DNA of 61,363 bases from Chitinophagales bacterium (lineage in GTDB: Bacteria > Bacteroidota > Bacteroidia > Chitinophagales > Chitinophagaceae): the NCBI GenBank assembly GCA_017303455.1, contig JAFLBM010000025.1:1-61363 (forward strand), written 5' to 3'. The notes beneath the pieces are model-generated. The model saw only the letters and a program-made list of their open reading frames with translations, did no database searches and was not told the DNA's origin. The stretch's first letter is position 1. Each line of letters begins with the position of its first letter. Positions 17,572 to 25,345 of this stretch are shown here, in pieces. Both the position numbers and the translations under genes were made by a program.

Positions 17572-18525
17572 TCAGTTTTTATTGTTTTTATACCAGTTAA
17601 AGGTGCTGGCTAATCCTTGCTCTACAGATACGGCGGGGTCATAACCCAGTAGTTGCCGGGCTTTCGAAATATCAGCAAGGCTATGTTTTACATCTCCCTT
17701 TCGTTCAGGGCCCAATAAGGGTTGCAGGGTACTGGCGGCTTCCTTTTTCAGGTAATCGAATAACTGGAGTAAAGAAGTTTGGTGACCGCAGGCAATATTA
17801 TATACCTGGTTCACCGCCTTATCGTTTTCAGTAAATAAAGAAAGGATATTCGCCTGCACAGCATTGGCAACAAAAGTAAAATCCCTGCTATGGCTGCCAT
17901 CTCCATTAATAGTCGGAGGTTTATTATTCAATAACGCCTCTGCAAAAAGAGGAATTACTGCAGCATAGGGACCGTTCGGATTTTGCTTAGGACCAAAAAT
18001 GTTGAAATAGCGTAACCCGATGAAGCCAACACTATATAAACTACCATATACCTGTGCATAGAGCTCATTCACATATTTGGTAACGGCATAAGGAGAAAGT
18101 GGTTTACCGATGATATCTTCCACCTTGGGTAAACCGGGATGATCGCCATACGTGGAAGAACTGGCTGCATATACTACCCTGCTGATCCCTTTTTCTTTGG
18201 CAGCAGTGAAAATATTCAGGGTGCCGGTGATGTTAACTCCATTTGTTGTCAGTGGGTCATTGATAGAGCGGGGAACAGAACCTAATGCAGCCTGGTGGGT
18301 GATCCGGTCAATGCCATCACAAGCCTGCAGGCAGATTTGATAATCCCTTATATCACCTTCCGCAAAATCAAAACGGGGATCTGTTGTAAATTCTTCAATG
18401 TTCTGTAATGAACCTGTGGCCAGGTTATCCAATACACGAACAAAACTTACTCTCTTATCCTTAAGCAGGGCTTCCACCAGGTTCGATCCGATGAATCCTG
18501 CTCCTCCGGTAACCAGAATACGCAT
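17572..18525 (-). CDS. UDP-GlcNAc/GlcNAcA 4-epimerase-like SDR protein (WbpP-like)
   Basis: The 317-residue SDR protein has LVTGGAGFIGSNLVEALL, then HQAALGSVPRSINDPL, a stretch characteristic of the WbpP/TviC group of 4-epimerases, with SPYAVTKYVNELYA as the catalytic Tyr-Lys region and FGPKQNPNGPYAAVIP near the substrate site. The likely reaction is UDP-GlcNAc to UDP-GalNAc, or the uronic acid equivalent. It follows the Wzc-like gene by 2 nt. UDP-glucuronate epimerase is a less likely alternative because of the SVPRSI motif. Confidence 0.88.
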   Translation of the reverse strand: MRILVTGGAGFIGSNLVEALLKDKRVSFVRVLDNLATGSLQNIEEFTTDPRFDFAEGDIRDYQICLQACDGIDRITHQAALGSVPRSINDPLTTNGVNITGTLNIFTAAKEKGISRVVYAASSSTYGDHPGLPKVEDIIGKPLSPYAVTKYVNELYAQVYGSLYSVGFIGLRYFNIFGPKQNPNGPYAAVIPLFAEALLNNKPPTINGDGSHSRDFTFVANAVQANILSLFTENDKAVNQVYNIACGHQTSLLQLFDYLKKEAASTLQPLLGPERKGDVKHSLADISKARQLLGYDPAVSVEQGLASTFNWYKNNKN

Positions 18526-18527
18526 AC

Positions 18528-20924
18528 TTATTTCTTCCTTTTCTTTTTAAACCACCTTCTAACATCCAGCTTTTCTAAAAAGCGTTCAAAGAAAGTTTGT
18601 GGCGGATGTTCTTCTTCGTAATAACCACCGTAACCATAGCCATAACCATAACCATAACGGCCATAGCCATAGTAGCCATAGCCTGGTTTTATCTTAATAT
18701 CATTGATGATAATAGACACCTTAGGTAATTTATTTTCCCGGTAGAATTCGTCGATCATCGTTATCTGCTTCTTGAATGTATGTCCCTGCCGTACTATATA
18801 CAAAGTACAATCAGCTTGCTTACCCAGGGTCATCGCATCACTCACCATACCCACCGGTGCTGTATCTATGATGATGACATCAAACTTTTCTTTTAACAGG
18901 TCGAACATCAGTTTCAGCCGCTCCCCGAGTAATAATTCGGAAGGGTTGGGAGGAATAGGTCCGCAGGCCAATACAAAGAGGGTATCATGATCAGGTACCT
19001 GGACAATCAGTTCATCCAGGTTATCCGTTTTCCCAACTAAGAAATTGGTGATACCGGCACGTTTAGGCATTCCCAGACCTGATAATACTTTTGGCTTACG
19101 GATATCAAACTCAAGAATAACTGTTTTTTTACCCGTCAGTGCCATCACCGCTCCCATGTTCGTACTGGCAAATGATTTACCCTCCCCGCTGAACGAAGAT
19201 GTAACCAGTATGACAGGCTTTTCATTTTTATTAAGTATGTACTGCAGGTTAGACCGGATGATCCTGAATTGTTCGGCCACCATGCTGCGGGTGGTCTTGG
19301 TAACGATCAGTGTGTTATCCGAATAAGAGTGTCCCAATTCTCCCAATATAGGTGCGGTTGTGATCTTTTCAATATCAAACCTGGTCGTCACTTTATCATT
19401 CAGCACTTCCCGCATGAAGATGATAAGGGAAGGTATGGCCAGGCCAATAAGAATAGCCAGCATCTGTATGGCCCGCCGGTTAGGTTTTACAGGATTAGAA
19501 GTGGGTGCGGCATATTCCACCACCTGTGAATTGGAGATCGTGGATGCTTTGGAGATAGCCGTTTGCTCTCTTTTTTCAAGTAATATATTATACAGCGCCT
19601 GCTTACCATCCACCTGTCTTTTTATTTCATAAAAGCCCCTTGATTTGATCGGCAACAATTTCAACTGGCTCTCTGCAGCGGCACTGTTTCTTGTAAGTTC
19701 ATTAATAGTCCTGTTATACGATATTTTTATATTATCAAGGTTCTCTATTAATTTTTCCCGCAGCAACCGGATACGACTTTCAATTTCAATAATGGCAGGA
19801 TTACCGGCCGGTACCTGTGCATTCAGTAACCCCTCCCGTTCTATTTGCAATTTGTTATACCCGCCGAGCAACTCTGTTAAAGTGGCATCATTGAGTGTTA
19901 ATGAAGAGGGAACTTTGGTATACTCATTTTGTTTATTGTTCAGGTAAGAACTGATCCCATCCACAGCCATTAGTTGTAACTGTTGTTCACCAATCATTTT
20001 GTCAGATTCCCTGATCTTTTCAAAATAGCCGGACGACTGGCTCTCCACATCCACGATATCGTTCTTCTCCATATAGTTGAGCAGCAATTGCTGCACACTG
20101 TCTAACTGCAGTGACAATGAATCAATCCTTCCGTCAATGAATTCCAGCATCTGGTCAGAAGTAATATTCTTGATCTCTTTGGTGTAGTTACTGTATTCAT
20201 CCATTAATACATTGATCACATCCGCACCCATTTGTGAGTTGGTGGTCTGGAGAGAAATAAGCAGGATACCTGTTCCGGCGGATTTTGGAACTACCTGCAG
20301 GGGGCCCGACAGACCAGCTGCTGCTGAAATAGTGGGCTGATAGGTAACATAATACTCTTTACCGAAAGTGACAGGCTTGAGGTTCAACGTGAAAATACCA
20401 TACTGGTTACGAAATGACTGGCCTGATCTGATTACTAACGGATCCTCATTGACCCTGAAGCTTCCGTTATCCGCAAACTTAATTTTAAGAGTAAAGGAGC
20501 GGCCCGAATCTGCCAACTGAAGAGGCGTAAGTAGAAAGGGTGCTGTTTTATAAATATTCTGGTCCTTGATCTTTCCTTTTGCAAAATAATTAAACTGCAG
20601 GTTCAGTTTTTTTACTACTCTTGCCATCAACGGCTTCGACTTCAGTATCTCTACCTCGCTCTGGATATTCTGTGATCTTGAATTCACAAAGAGTTCATCA
20701 AACTTATCTCCTCTTCCCCCCTGTGCCTCGTTTTTGATGAGCAAGGTTCCGCCAACACTGTAGATCGGCGTGGCATAGCGCAGGTACACATACGCAACAA
20801 GCAAGGCTAATGCCACTGAAATAATAACCCAGGGAAGAAACCTTACATATTTATAAAAAAGGTCTCTTACACTCAGGTTCCATAACTCACTGTTGGCATT
20901 AGTGGTAGTATTCTGATCTTGCAT
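18528..20924 (-). CDS. Wzc-like polysaccharide copolymerase/tyrosine autokinase
   Basis: The 798-residue protein controls capsule chain length and export. It has an N-terminal Wzz domain (membrane segment near residues 32-52, RFLPWVIISVALALLVAYVY), a long periplasmic coiled-coil region, a second membrane segment before residue 515 (AIQMLAILIGLAIPSLIIF) and a cytoplasmic BY-kinase domain. The kinase shows Walker A SFSGEGKSFAS, a degenerate Walker A' VILEFDIRKPKV and Walker B DVIIIDTAPVG. The C-terminal tail is rich in Tyr (repeated GYG units), the expected autophosphorylation cluster. It lies between the Wza-like gene and the first sugar genes. Confidence 0.95.
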   Translation of the reverse strand: MQDQNTTTNANSELWNLSVRDLFYKYVRFLPWVIISVALALLVAYVYLRYATPIYSVGGTLLIKNEAQGGRGDKFDELFVNSRSQNIQSEVEILKSKPLMARVVKKLNLQFNYFAKGKIKDQNIYKTAPFLLTPLQLADSGRSFTLKIKFADNGSFRVNEDPLVIRSGQSFRNQYGIFTLNLKPVTFGKEYYVTYQPTISAAAGLSGPLQVVPKSAGTGILLISLQTTNSQMGADVINVLMDEYSNYTKEIKNITSDQMLEFIDGRIDSLSLQLDSVQQLLLNYMEKNDIVDVESQSSGYFEKIRESDKMIGEQQLQLMAVDGISSYLNNKQNEYTKVPSSLTLNDATLTELLGGYNKLQIEREGLLNAQVPAGNPAIIEIESRIRLLREKLIENLDNIKISYNRTINELTRNSAAAESQLKLLPIKSRGFYEIKRQVDGKQALYNILLEKREQTAISKASTISNSQVVEYAAPTSNPVKPNRRAIQMLAILIGLAIPSLIIFMREVLNDKVTTRFDIEKITTAPILGELGHSYSDNTLIVTKTTRSMVAEQFRIIRSNLQYILNKNEKPVILVTSSFSGEGKSFASTNMGAVMALTGKKTVILEFDIRKPKVLSGLGMPKRAGITNFLVGKTDNLDELIVQVPDHDTLFVLACGPIPPNPSELLLGERLKLMFDLLKEKFDVIIIDTAPVGMVSDAMTLGKQADCTLYIVRQGHTFKKQITMIDEFYRENKLPKVSIIINDIKIKPGYGYYGYGRYGYGYGYGYGGYYEEEHPPQTFFERFLEKLDVRRWFKKKRKK
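18617..18683 (-). repeat. Low-complexity Gly-Tyr codon repeat in the Wzc tail
   Basis: A tandem array of short units on the plus strand (ccatag and ccataa) encodes alternating Gly and Tyr codons near the C-terminus of the Wzc-like kinase. The repeat is in frame and could vary in copy number by slipped replication, changing the number of phosphorylatable tyrosines. Confidence 0.85.
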
Positions 20925-20959
20925 TATTTAATTAGGATAAAATATAAAGTTGAAATCCC

Positions 20960-21727
20960 TTATTTGAAGATATTATAAATAATAGCCGCCGTGGTGACGA
21001 TACTCAGGGCAAAACCAATTCGCTGCATGGCCAGGCTCTGGTCATTCATTTTAGCTTTTTGCTTGGTGGGCTGCACAATGATCACATCATTCTGCACGAG
21101 GTTGTAATAAGGTGAATAAAATAAACTATCGGATGAAAGATCAACCGAACCGATCTCGATTTTCCCGTCTCTTTCCCTCCTGATCTTTACATCATCCTTT
21201 TTACCATAATCAGTAATGCCACCCGCAAGGCCAATGGCTTCCAGGATAGTAACCCGTTCTCCGGGTAATGTTACCATACCCTCCCGGCCCACTTGTCCGA
21301 GCACCGTGATTTTATAATTCAAAAACCGGATGATCACAGAAGGATTCGTCAGCAGATCTGGTTCCGGATCGGTAAATTTCTTTTTGATCGCTTCCGCCAG
21401 TTCCAGTTTGGTCAAGCCCTCCGCATGTATAGTTCCCAGCCGCGGATATTCTATATTACCATTAGCGTCCACCAGAAACCCGGTGCTGGCAGCAGCTTCA
21501 GGAAGATTGTAGGGGATATCTGCTGTTAAATTGGTACTGGCACTATAAACGCTTATAGAAAGCAGGTCGTTTTTCTGGATCTTTAATTCAGGAAATTTCA
21601 GGTTACTGTTGATGGTCGTATCCCTGATCACCTTATCAAGATAATAAGCCGGTACTTTTTTTTGTGTTCCGCAAGAGATAAGATAAACCGGCAGAGCAAT
21701 CAAAAAAAGAAAACGAAAGATTTTCAT
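20960..21727 (-). CDS. Wza-like polysaccharide export lipoprotein
   Basis: I chose the ATG at 21727, giving about 255 residues, because MKIFRFLFLIALPVYLISC is a lipoprotein signal with the lipobox LISC; the frame opens earlier at 21763 but without a signal. The mature part has a Poly_export (PES) domain (IQKNDLLSISVYSAST, and LGTIHAEGLTKLELAEAI) and an SLBB domain (ITVLGQVGREGMVTLPGERVTI, then EAIGLAGGITDYGKKDDVKI). The C-terminal hydrophobic helix would sit in the outer membrane as in Wza. It precedes the Wzc-like gene by 35 nt; the two form the export machine. Confidence 0.93.
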   Translation of the reverse strand: MKIFRFLFLIALPVYLISCGTQKKVPAYYLDKVIRDTTINSNLKFPELKIQKNDLLSISVYSASTNLTADIPYNLPEAAASTGFLVDANGNIEYPRLGTIHAEGLTKLELAEAIKKKFTDPEPDLLTNPSVIIRFLNYKITVLGQVGREGMVTLPGERVTILEAIGLAGGITDYGKKDDVKIRRERDGKIEIGSVDLSSDSLFYSPYYNLVQNDVIIVQPTKQKAKMNDQSLAMQRIGFALSIVTTAAIIYNIFK

Positions 21728-21778
21728 GAAGGACTCTTTAAATAATAGCAGTGCTGACTGCAAAAGGGTTTAATTGGT

Positions 21779-22276
21779 TCAGGGACGGGCCGAAGTTAAT
21801 TTACTTCTGTCAATATAAGCGACCAGCGTATACCCGAGGCTGTCGATAGCTACCTGGGCTGTTTTATGGCGTACCGCCAATACTTTTCCTTCCTGATCCA
21901 TTAACGGGCCGGTAGTGATTTTGACCCGTTCATTTATTTTAATATCCATCGGCTCGGCTTCCACATTTTCATACTCATCCAGGAAGCGGCGGATAATGGC
22001 GATCTCTTTCTCTTTGATCACAGCAGGTTTGCCATTCCAATATACAAAATTGACAACCCCGGTGGTCATTCTTACCTGCGTTCTTTCTTCATCACTGATC
22101 TTCACAAAGACATAGGATTTGAATAACGGTTCTTCGATCACTTTTACCCGGTCACTCCATTTCCGTTTGATCTTATTTAAGGGGCAATAACTCTCTGTTC
22201 CCTTTTCTTGCAAAAGCTGATTGACTTTTTTTTCCCACCTCGGCCTGGTATAGACCGCTAACCATTTCTTTGACAA
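21779..22276 (-). CDS. UpxY/NusG-family transcription antiterminator
   Basis: The 165-residue protein is a NusG paralogue: an NGN domain (KKWLAVYTRPRWEKKVNQLL, ending near residue 100) and a C-terminal KOW-like segment (ERVKITTGPLMDQEGKVLAV). In Bacteroidota such UpxY proteins are the first gene of capsule loci and let RNA polymerase read through the long operon. The position at the head of this locus fits. The start appears to be TTG at 22276: an in-frame TAA lies 15 bases upstream and no ATG is available. No UpxZ-like inhibitor gene is visible. Confidence 0.9.
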   Translation of the reverse strand: MSKKWLAVYTRPRWEKKVNQLLQEKGTESYCPLNKIKRKWSDRVKVIEEPLFKSYVFVKISDEERTQVRMTTGVVNFVYWNGKPAVIKEKEIAIIRRFLDEYENVEAEPMDIKINERVKITTGPLMDQEGKVLAVRHKTAQVAIDSLGYTLVAYIDRSKLTSARP

Positions 22277-22634
22277 GGAACTTATTTTTTAGACGGCTTC
22301 GCCACCTCAGTCACATTTGAATTTTCGTATATGACCGGTTTTCATTGAATATGAACCCACGGAAAAGCTGCTGCTGTCCCGCATTTGCCTGCAAATATAG
22401 GGTGAACAATGGGAGTGGCAAGAGAATAAAATGCGCAGATATTGAAGGATTTATTCCCATAAGTTGATAACTATTATGCGACAGTAAGCAGATCATATAC
22501 TAACTTGTAAACAAGGCCTTTTATAGCTACAAATAGCCTGTTTTATTAAATAGCCTCAACAGCAGAGTCATTTCCTCCATTTCGAATATTTGTAGAATTG
22601 AATTTGCTACATTTAGTCTTTAAACCCCGACTGC
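22277..22634. other. Divergent intergenic region between the capsule operon and the NagX-like gene
   Basis: This 358-bp gap holds the capsule promoter and its leader. The leader contains a possible 12-codon ORF on the minus strand (22307-22345, starting MKTGHIRK), which I would not call a gene without further support. No strong terminator hairpin is visible between the promoter and the UpxY start. On the plus strand TACATTTA near 22609 is one base from the -7 consensus and may serve the NagX-like gene. Nothing else was recognised. Confidence 0.5.
22392..22422 (-). promoter_or_regulatory. Predicted promoter of the capsule operon
   Basis: On the minus strand TATATTTG (22392-22399) matches the Bacteroidota TAnnTTTG -7 element exactly, and CTTG lies 19 nt upstream (22419-22422) as a -33 element. 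Transcription would start near 22385, leaving a leader of about 110 nt before the UpxY start. Confidence 0.6.
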
Positions 22635-23804
22635 TTGAATCAACGTTTTTACTCCCTCGATGTCTTCCGCGGTGCCACCGTTTGCCTGATGATATTAGTG
22701 AACAACCCGGGTAGCTGGTCGCATATTTATGCCCCGCTGGAACATGCCCCCTGGCATGGGCTGACACCCACCGACCTGGTTTTCCCCTTCTTTTTATTTG
22801 CCGTCGGAAATGCCATGGCCTTTGTGTTGCCCCGGCTGGAAGCCGCCGGTGACGGGGTTTTCTGGAGAAAAGTGCTCAAAAGAACTGCCCTGATTTTCCT
22901 GATCGGGCTTTTTCTGAACTGGTGGCCTTTTGTAAGATGGCAGGAAGGTTCATTAGTCTTTCGTCAATGGGTGGACCCCGCTAACCCAACCTCCGGCGTC
23001 CGCATTTTTGGCGTTTTGCAACGGATAGCCGTCTGCTATTTCTTTGCTGCCGTGATCGCTTATTACCTGAAAACACAACGGGCTTTTTATGTGGGTCTTA
23101 TTCTCTTATTATTATATTGGCTGCTCTGCTATGTTGGCAATCCTTCCGATCCTTATAGTTTGAAAAACTGGTTTGGTACTGGGGTTGACAAAACTATTCT
23201 CGGCGTGGCCCATATGTATAAAGGAGAAGGAATGCCCTTTGACCCGGAAGGACTGATGAGTACCCTCCCCGCCATTGTGCAGGTGATCTTTGGTTATGTG
23301 GTGGGTGATTATATCCAGAAAAAGGGCAAGAACCATGAAATGGTCAGCGGTTTGTTTGTGGCCGGCGTGGCCATGTTAGTGACCGGCTTTTGCTGGGACA
23401 TGGTTTTCCCGATCAATAAAAAGATATGGACCAGTTCGTATACTATATATACCACCGGTCTGGCAATCATCACGATCGCCACCATGATCTACCTGATCGA
23501 GTTTAAAAATGTAAAAGGCGGCCTGGCCCGTTTCTTTGATGTGTTTGGAAAGAATGCCCTGTTCGTTTTTGCACTCAGTGCTTTTTTGCCCAAAGGACTG
23601 GCCCTGATCCGCATTGCCGATGGCCTGAATGCCAAAGGTGAAATGACCTATATCAATCCCTGGAACTGGTTGTATAAAAAAGTATTGATCCACACTCCCG
23701 GTGCCCCTGAAAACGGGTCGCTGCTGTATGCACTCTGTGTCATCACTTTCATGTGGGCCATCTGTTACTGGATGGATAAGAAAAAGATCTATGTGAAAGT
23801 GTGA
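22635..23804 (+). CDS. NagX/HGSNAT-like transmembrane acyltransferase family protein
   Basis: The 389-residue membrane protein opens with SLDVFRGATVCLMILVNNPG and HAPWHGLTPTDLVFPFFLF, the signature of the heparan-alpha-glucosaminide N-acetyltransferase/NagX family (DUF5009-like). About ten to eleven hydrophobic helices follow. Family members are thought to move acetyl groups onto amino sugars across a membrane; in bacteria they often sit with amino-sugar use genes. The start is TTG at 22635, with no in-frame ATG before the conserved opening. It is divergent from the capsule operon and stands alone. Confidence 0.87.
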   Translation: MNQRFYSLDVFRGATVCLMILVNNPGSWSHIYAPLEHAPWHGLTPTDLVFPFFLFAVGNAMAFVLPRLEAAGDGVFWRKVLKRTALIFLIGLFLNWWPFVRWQEGSLVFRQWVDPANPTSGVRIFGVLQRIAVCYFFAAVIAYYLKTQRAFYVGLILLLLYWLLCYVGNPSDPYSLKNWFGTGVDKTILGVAHMYKGEGMPFDPEGLMSTLPAIVQVIFGYVVGDYIQKKGKNHEMVSGLFVAGVAMLVTGFCWDMVFPINKKIWTSSYTIYTTGLAIITIATMIYLIEFKNVKGGLARFFDVFGKNALFVFALSAFLPKGLALIRIADGLNAKGEMTYINPWNWLYKKVLIHTPGAPENGSLLYALCVITFMWAICYWMDKKKIYVKV

Positions 23805-23919
23805 TCTTTTTGCCACCTCATTTGATAAAAGAGATTTGTTTTTAATTAACATAAATCTCTTTTCATTTAACACCCCTTTTTAATCCGTGGTTATACTTTC
23901 GGGCAACAAACCAAACGCT

Positions 23920-25287
23920 ATGAGAAAAACTATACTCTTTGTATTTCTTTCCATTTCTTCTGTTTCACTTTACAGCCAGCAGGATTCCGTTCTTAAATAC
24001 TTTAAATACAGGATTGACCACTACAGGGCCATTAGCCTGAATGTGAACGGCGGCAGTTCTTACAATAAATCGGAATTGGGATCGGGCGATATTAAAAACA
24101 GTTCTTCTTCCGGCAGTTTTTCCGTGGGCATGAACACCATAAGGAGTACAGATAACATTTTGCGAACAACATATGGCAGCATCTCCTCTTCCTTTAACAG
24201 CAACAGGTCTGAGAACACAACCACTACCAATAAATACAAGGGCTACTTTGCAGCAGCACAATACAGCCTGCTGAATAAACGATTTTCCCGCCAGCGTTTT
24301 ATTGAATATGGTATTGATGCAGCAGGCAGTATCAATTCAGACAGGCAAAGTTCATCCCTATTCCCGCCTGTGTTTAAAAACAAACAAAGCAGTTATGCGG
24401 TTGCTCTCCCGGTTGGTATTGGAAAGGGAAGGCTGGAAAATATCACGGATATGCAAAATGCACTGTGGTTACAGCAATCCTTACAGGAAGCGGGCCGTTT
24501 ATCCAACACATTATCCGCAGAAGAGCTGAACCAGTTAGGCCGCAGTATCACCAAAGGCAATAATACCCGTATCCTCGATTTCCGGAAACGAACCCAGTTC
24601 ATTCTGGAAACCGTTGACAGCTACCTGCAACAAAAAGGATTGATCAGTAAAAATGATATCACCTATTTCTCCAACCTGAATGATATCCTGTTCTTTGCCT
24701 TTAATAATAACCGGCTGGCCGGTACTGAAAAATTCATCCGCTTCACACCGTCCCTGTCAGGTTATAACAGGAATGGAACTCAAATCGGGGTATTTGATAA
24801 ATACGAGATGGATCCTTATATATTATCAGGACTTGTATCCATTGGTTTCAACAAATACAAACCCGTGAACCTTAAACACCAGGATAACTACGGTGCTGCT
24901 GTTAAACTGAATTATATTTCCTGGAACTCCACAGAACGATATTTTAGTTCCGGGGTTTTATTCAGTGAAAACAAGTTTGACCAGGATATAAAACAAGCTG
25001 GACTGAAGTTTTTTTACCAGTATGCTTTTTATCCCAATACGAGAACCAATATTAACCTGAATCTTGAAACCGAAGGCGGTTACCAGGATGCAGGAGATAC
25101 GGATGAGTTTTATGGAATGGCCAGTTTAGCCGGTAATCTGAATTATTTTATCAGCTACAGAACAAGGCTGACTTTTGATATGGGGGCTGCTTACAGGAAG
25201 AATATTTATACAGCTTATCAAACCCTGCAGGTGCAACCTGATAATATCCAGCTCTTCGTGAATGCAGGAATTGGTATCAACTTATAG
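23920..25287 (+). CDS. Hypothetical secreted or outer-membrane protein
   Basis: I chose the ATG at 23920 (about 455 residues) because it begins a clean signal peptide, MRKTILFVFLSISSVSLYSQ; the frame opens 33 bases earlier with GTG. The mature protein is rich in Ser, Asn and aromatic residues in alternating patterns (for example FSVGMNTIRSTDNILRTTYG and RTNINLNLETEGGYQD). That suggests a beta-barrel or beta-sandwich at the outer membrane. I do not recognise the family. TACTTTCG just upstream (near 23892) is one base from the -7 consensus. It is a single-gene unit ended by the hairpin at 25297-25342. Confidence 0.75.
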   Translation: MRKTILFVFLSISSVSLYSQQDSVLKYFKYRIDHYRAISLNVNGGSSYNKSELGSGDIKNSSSSGSFSVGMNTIRSTDNILRTTYGSISSSFNSNRSENTTTTNKYKGYFAAAQYSLLNKRFSRQRFIEYGIDAAGSINSDRQSSSLFPPVFKNKQSSYAVALPVGIGKGRLENITDMQNALWLQQSLQEAGRLSNTLSAEELNQLGRSITKGNNTRILDFRKRTQFILETVDSYLQQKGLISKNDITYFSNLNDILFFAFNNNRLAGTEKFIRFTPSLSGYNRNGTQIGVFDKYEMDPYILSGLVSIGFNKYKPVNLKHQDNYGAAVKLNYISWNSTERYFSSGVLFSENKFDQDIKQAGLKFFYQYAFYPNTRTNINLNLETEGGYQDAGDTDEFYGMASLAGNLNYFISYRTRLTFDMGAAYRKNIYTAYQTLQVQPDNIQLFVNAGIGINL

Positions 25288-25296
25288 TTTATTAAA

Positions 25297-25342
25297 ATGG
25301 TCAACAGGCTGAACAGGTTTTACACCGTTTCCTGTTGACCAT
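25297..25342. terminator. Hairpin between convergent genes
   Basis: A perfect 12-bp stem (ATGGTCAACAGG at 25297-25308 with CCTGTTGACCAT at 25331-25342) encloses a 22-nt loop between two convergent genes. There is no strong T tract, so it may act as a weak bidirectional terminator or protect 3' ends. Confidence 0.5.
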
Positions 25343-25345
25343 TGA

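Noticed and set aside
18617..18683. Tandem DNA repeat as a regulatory or CRISPR-type element
   Set aside because: It is fully explained as Gly-Tyr codons in the C-terminal tail of the Wzc-like kinase.
22307..22345. 12-codon leader ORF before UpxY as a gene
   Set aside because: It is too short and has no run of regulatory codons or attached attenuator hairpin; it is only noted within the leader description.
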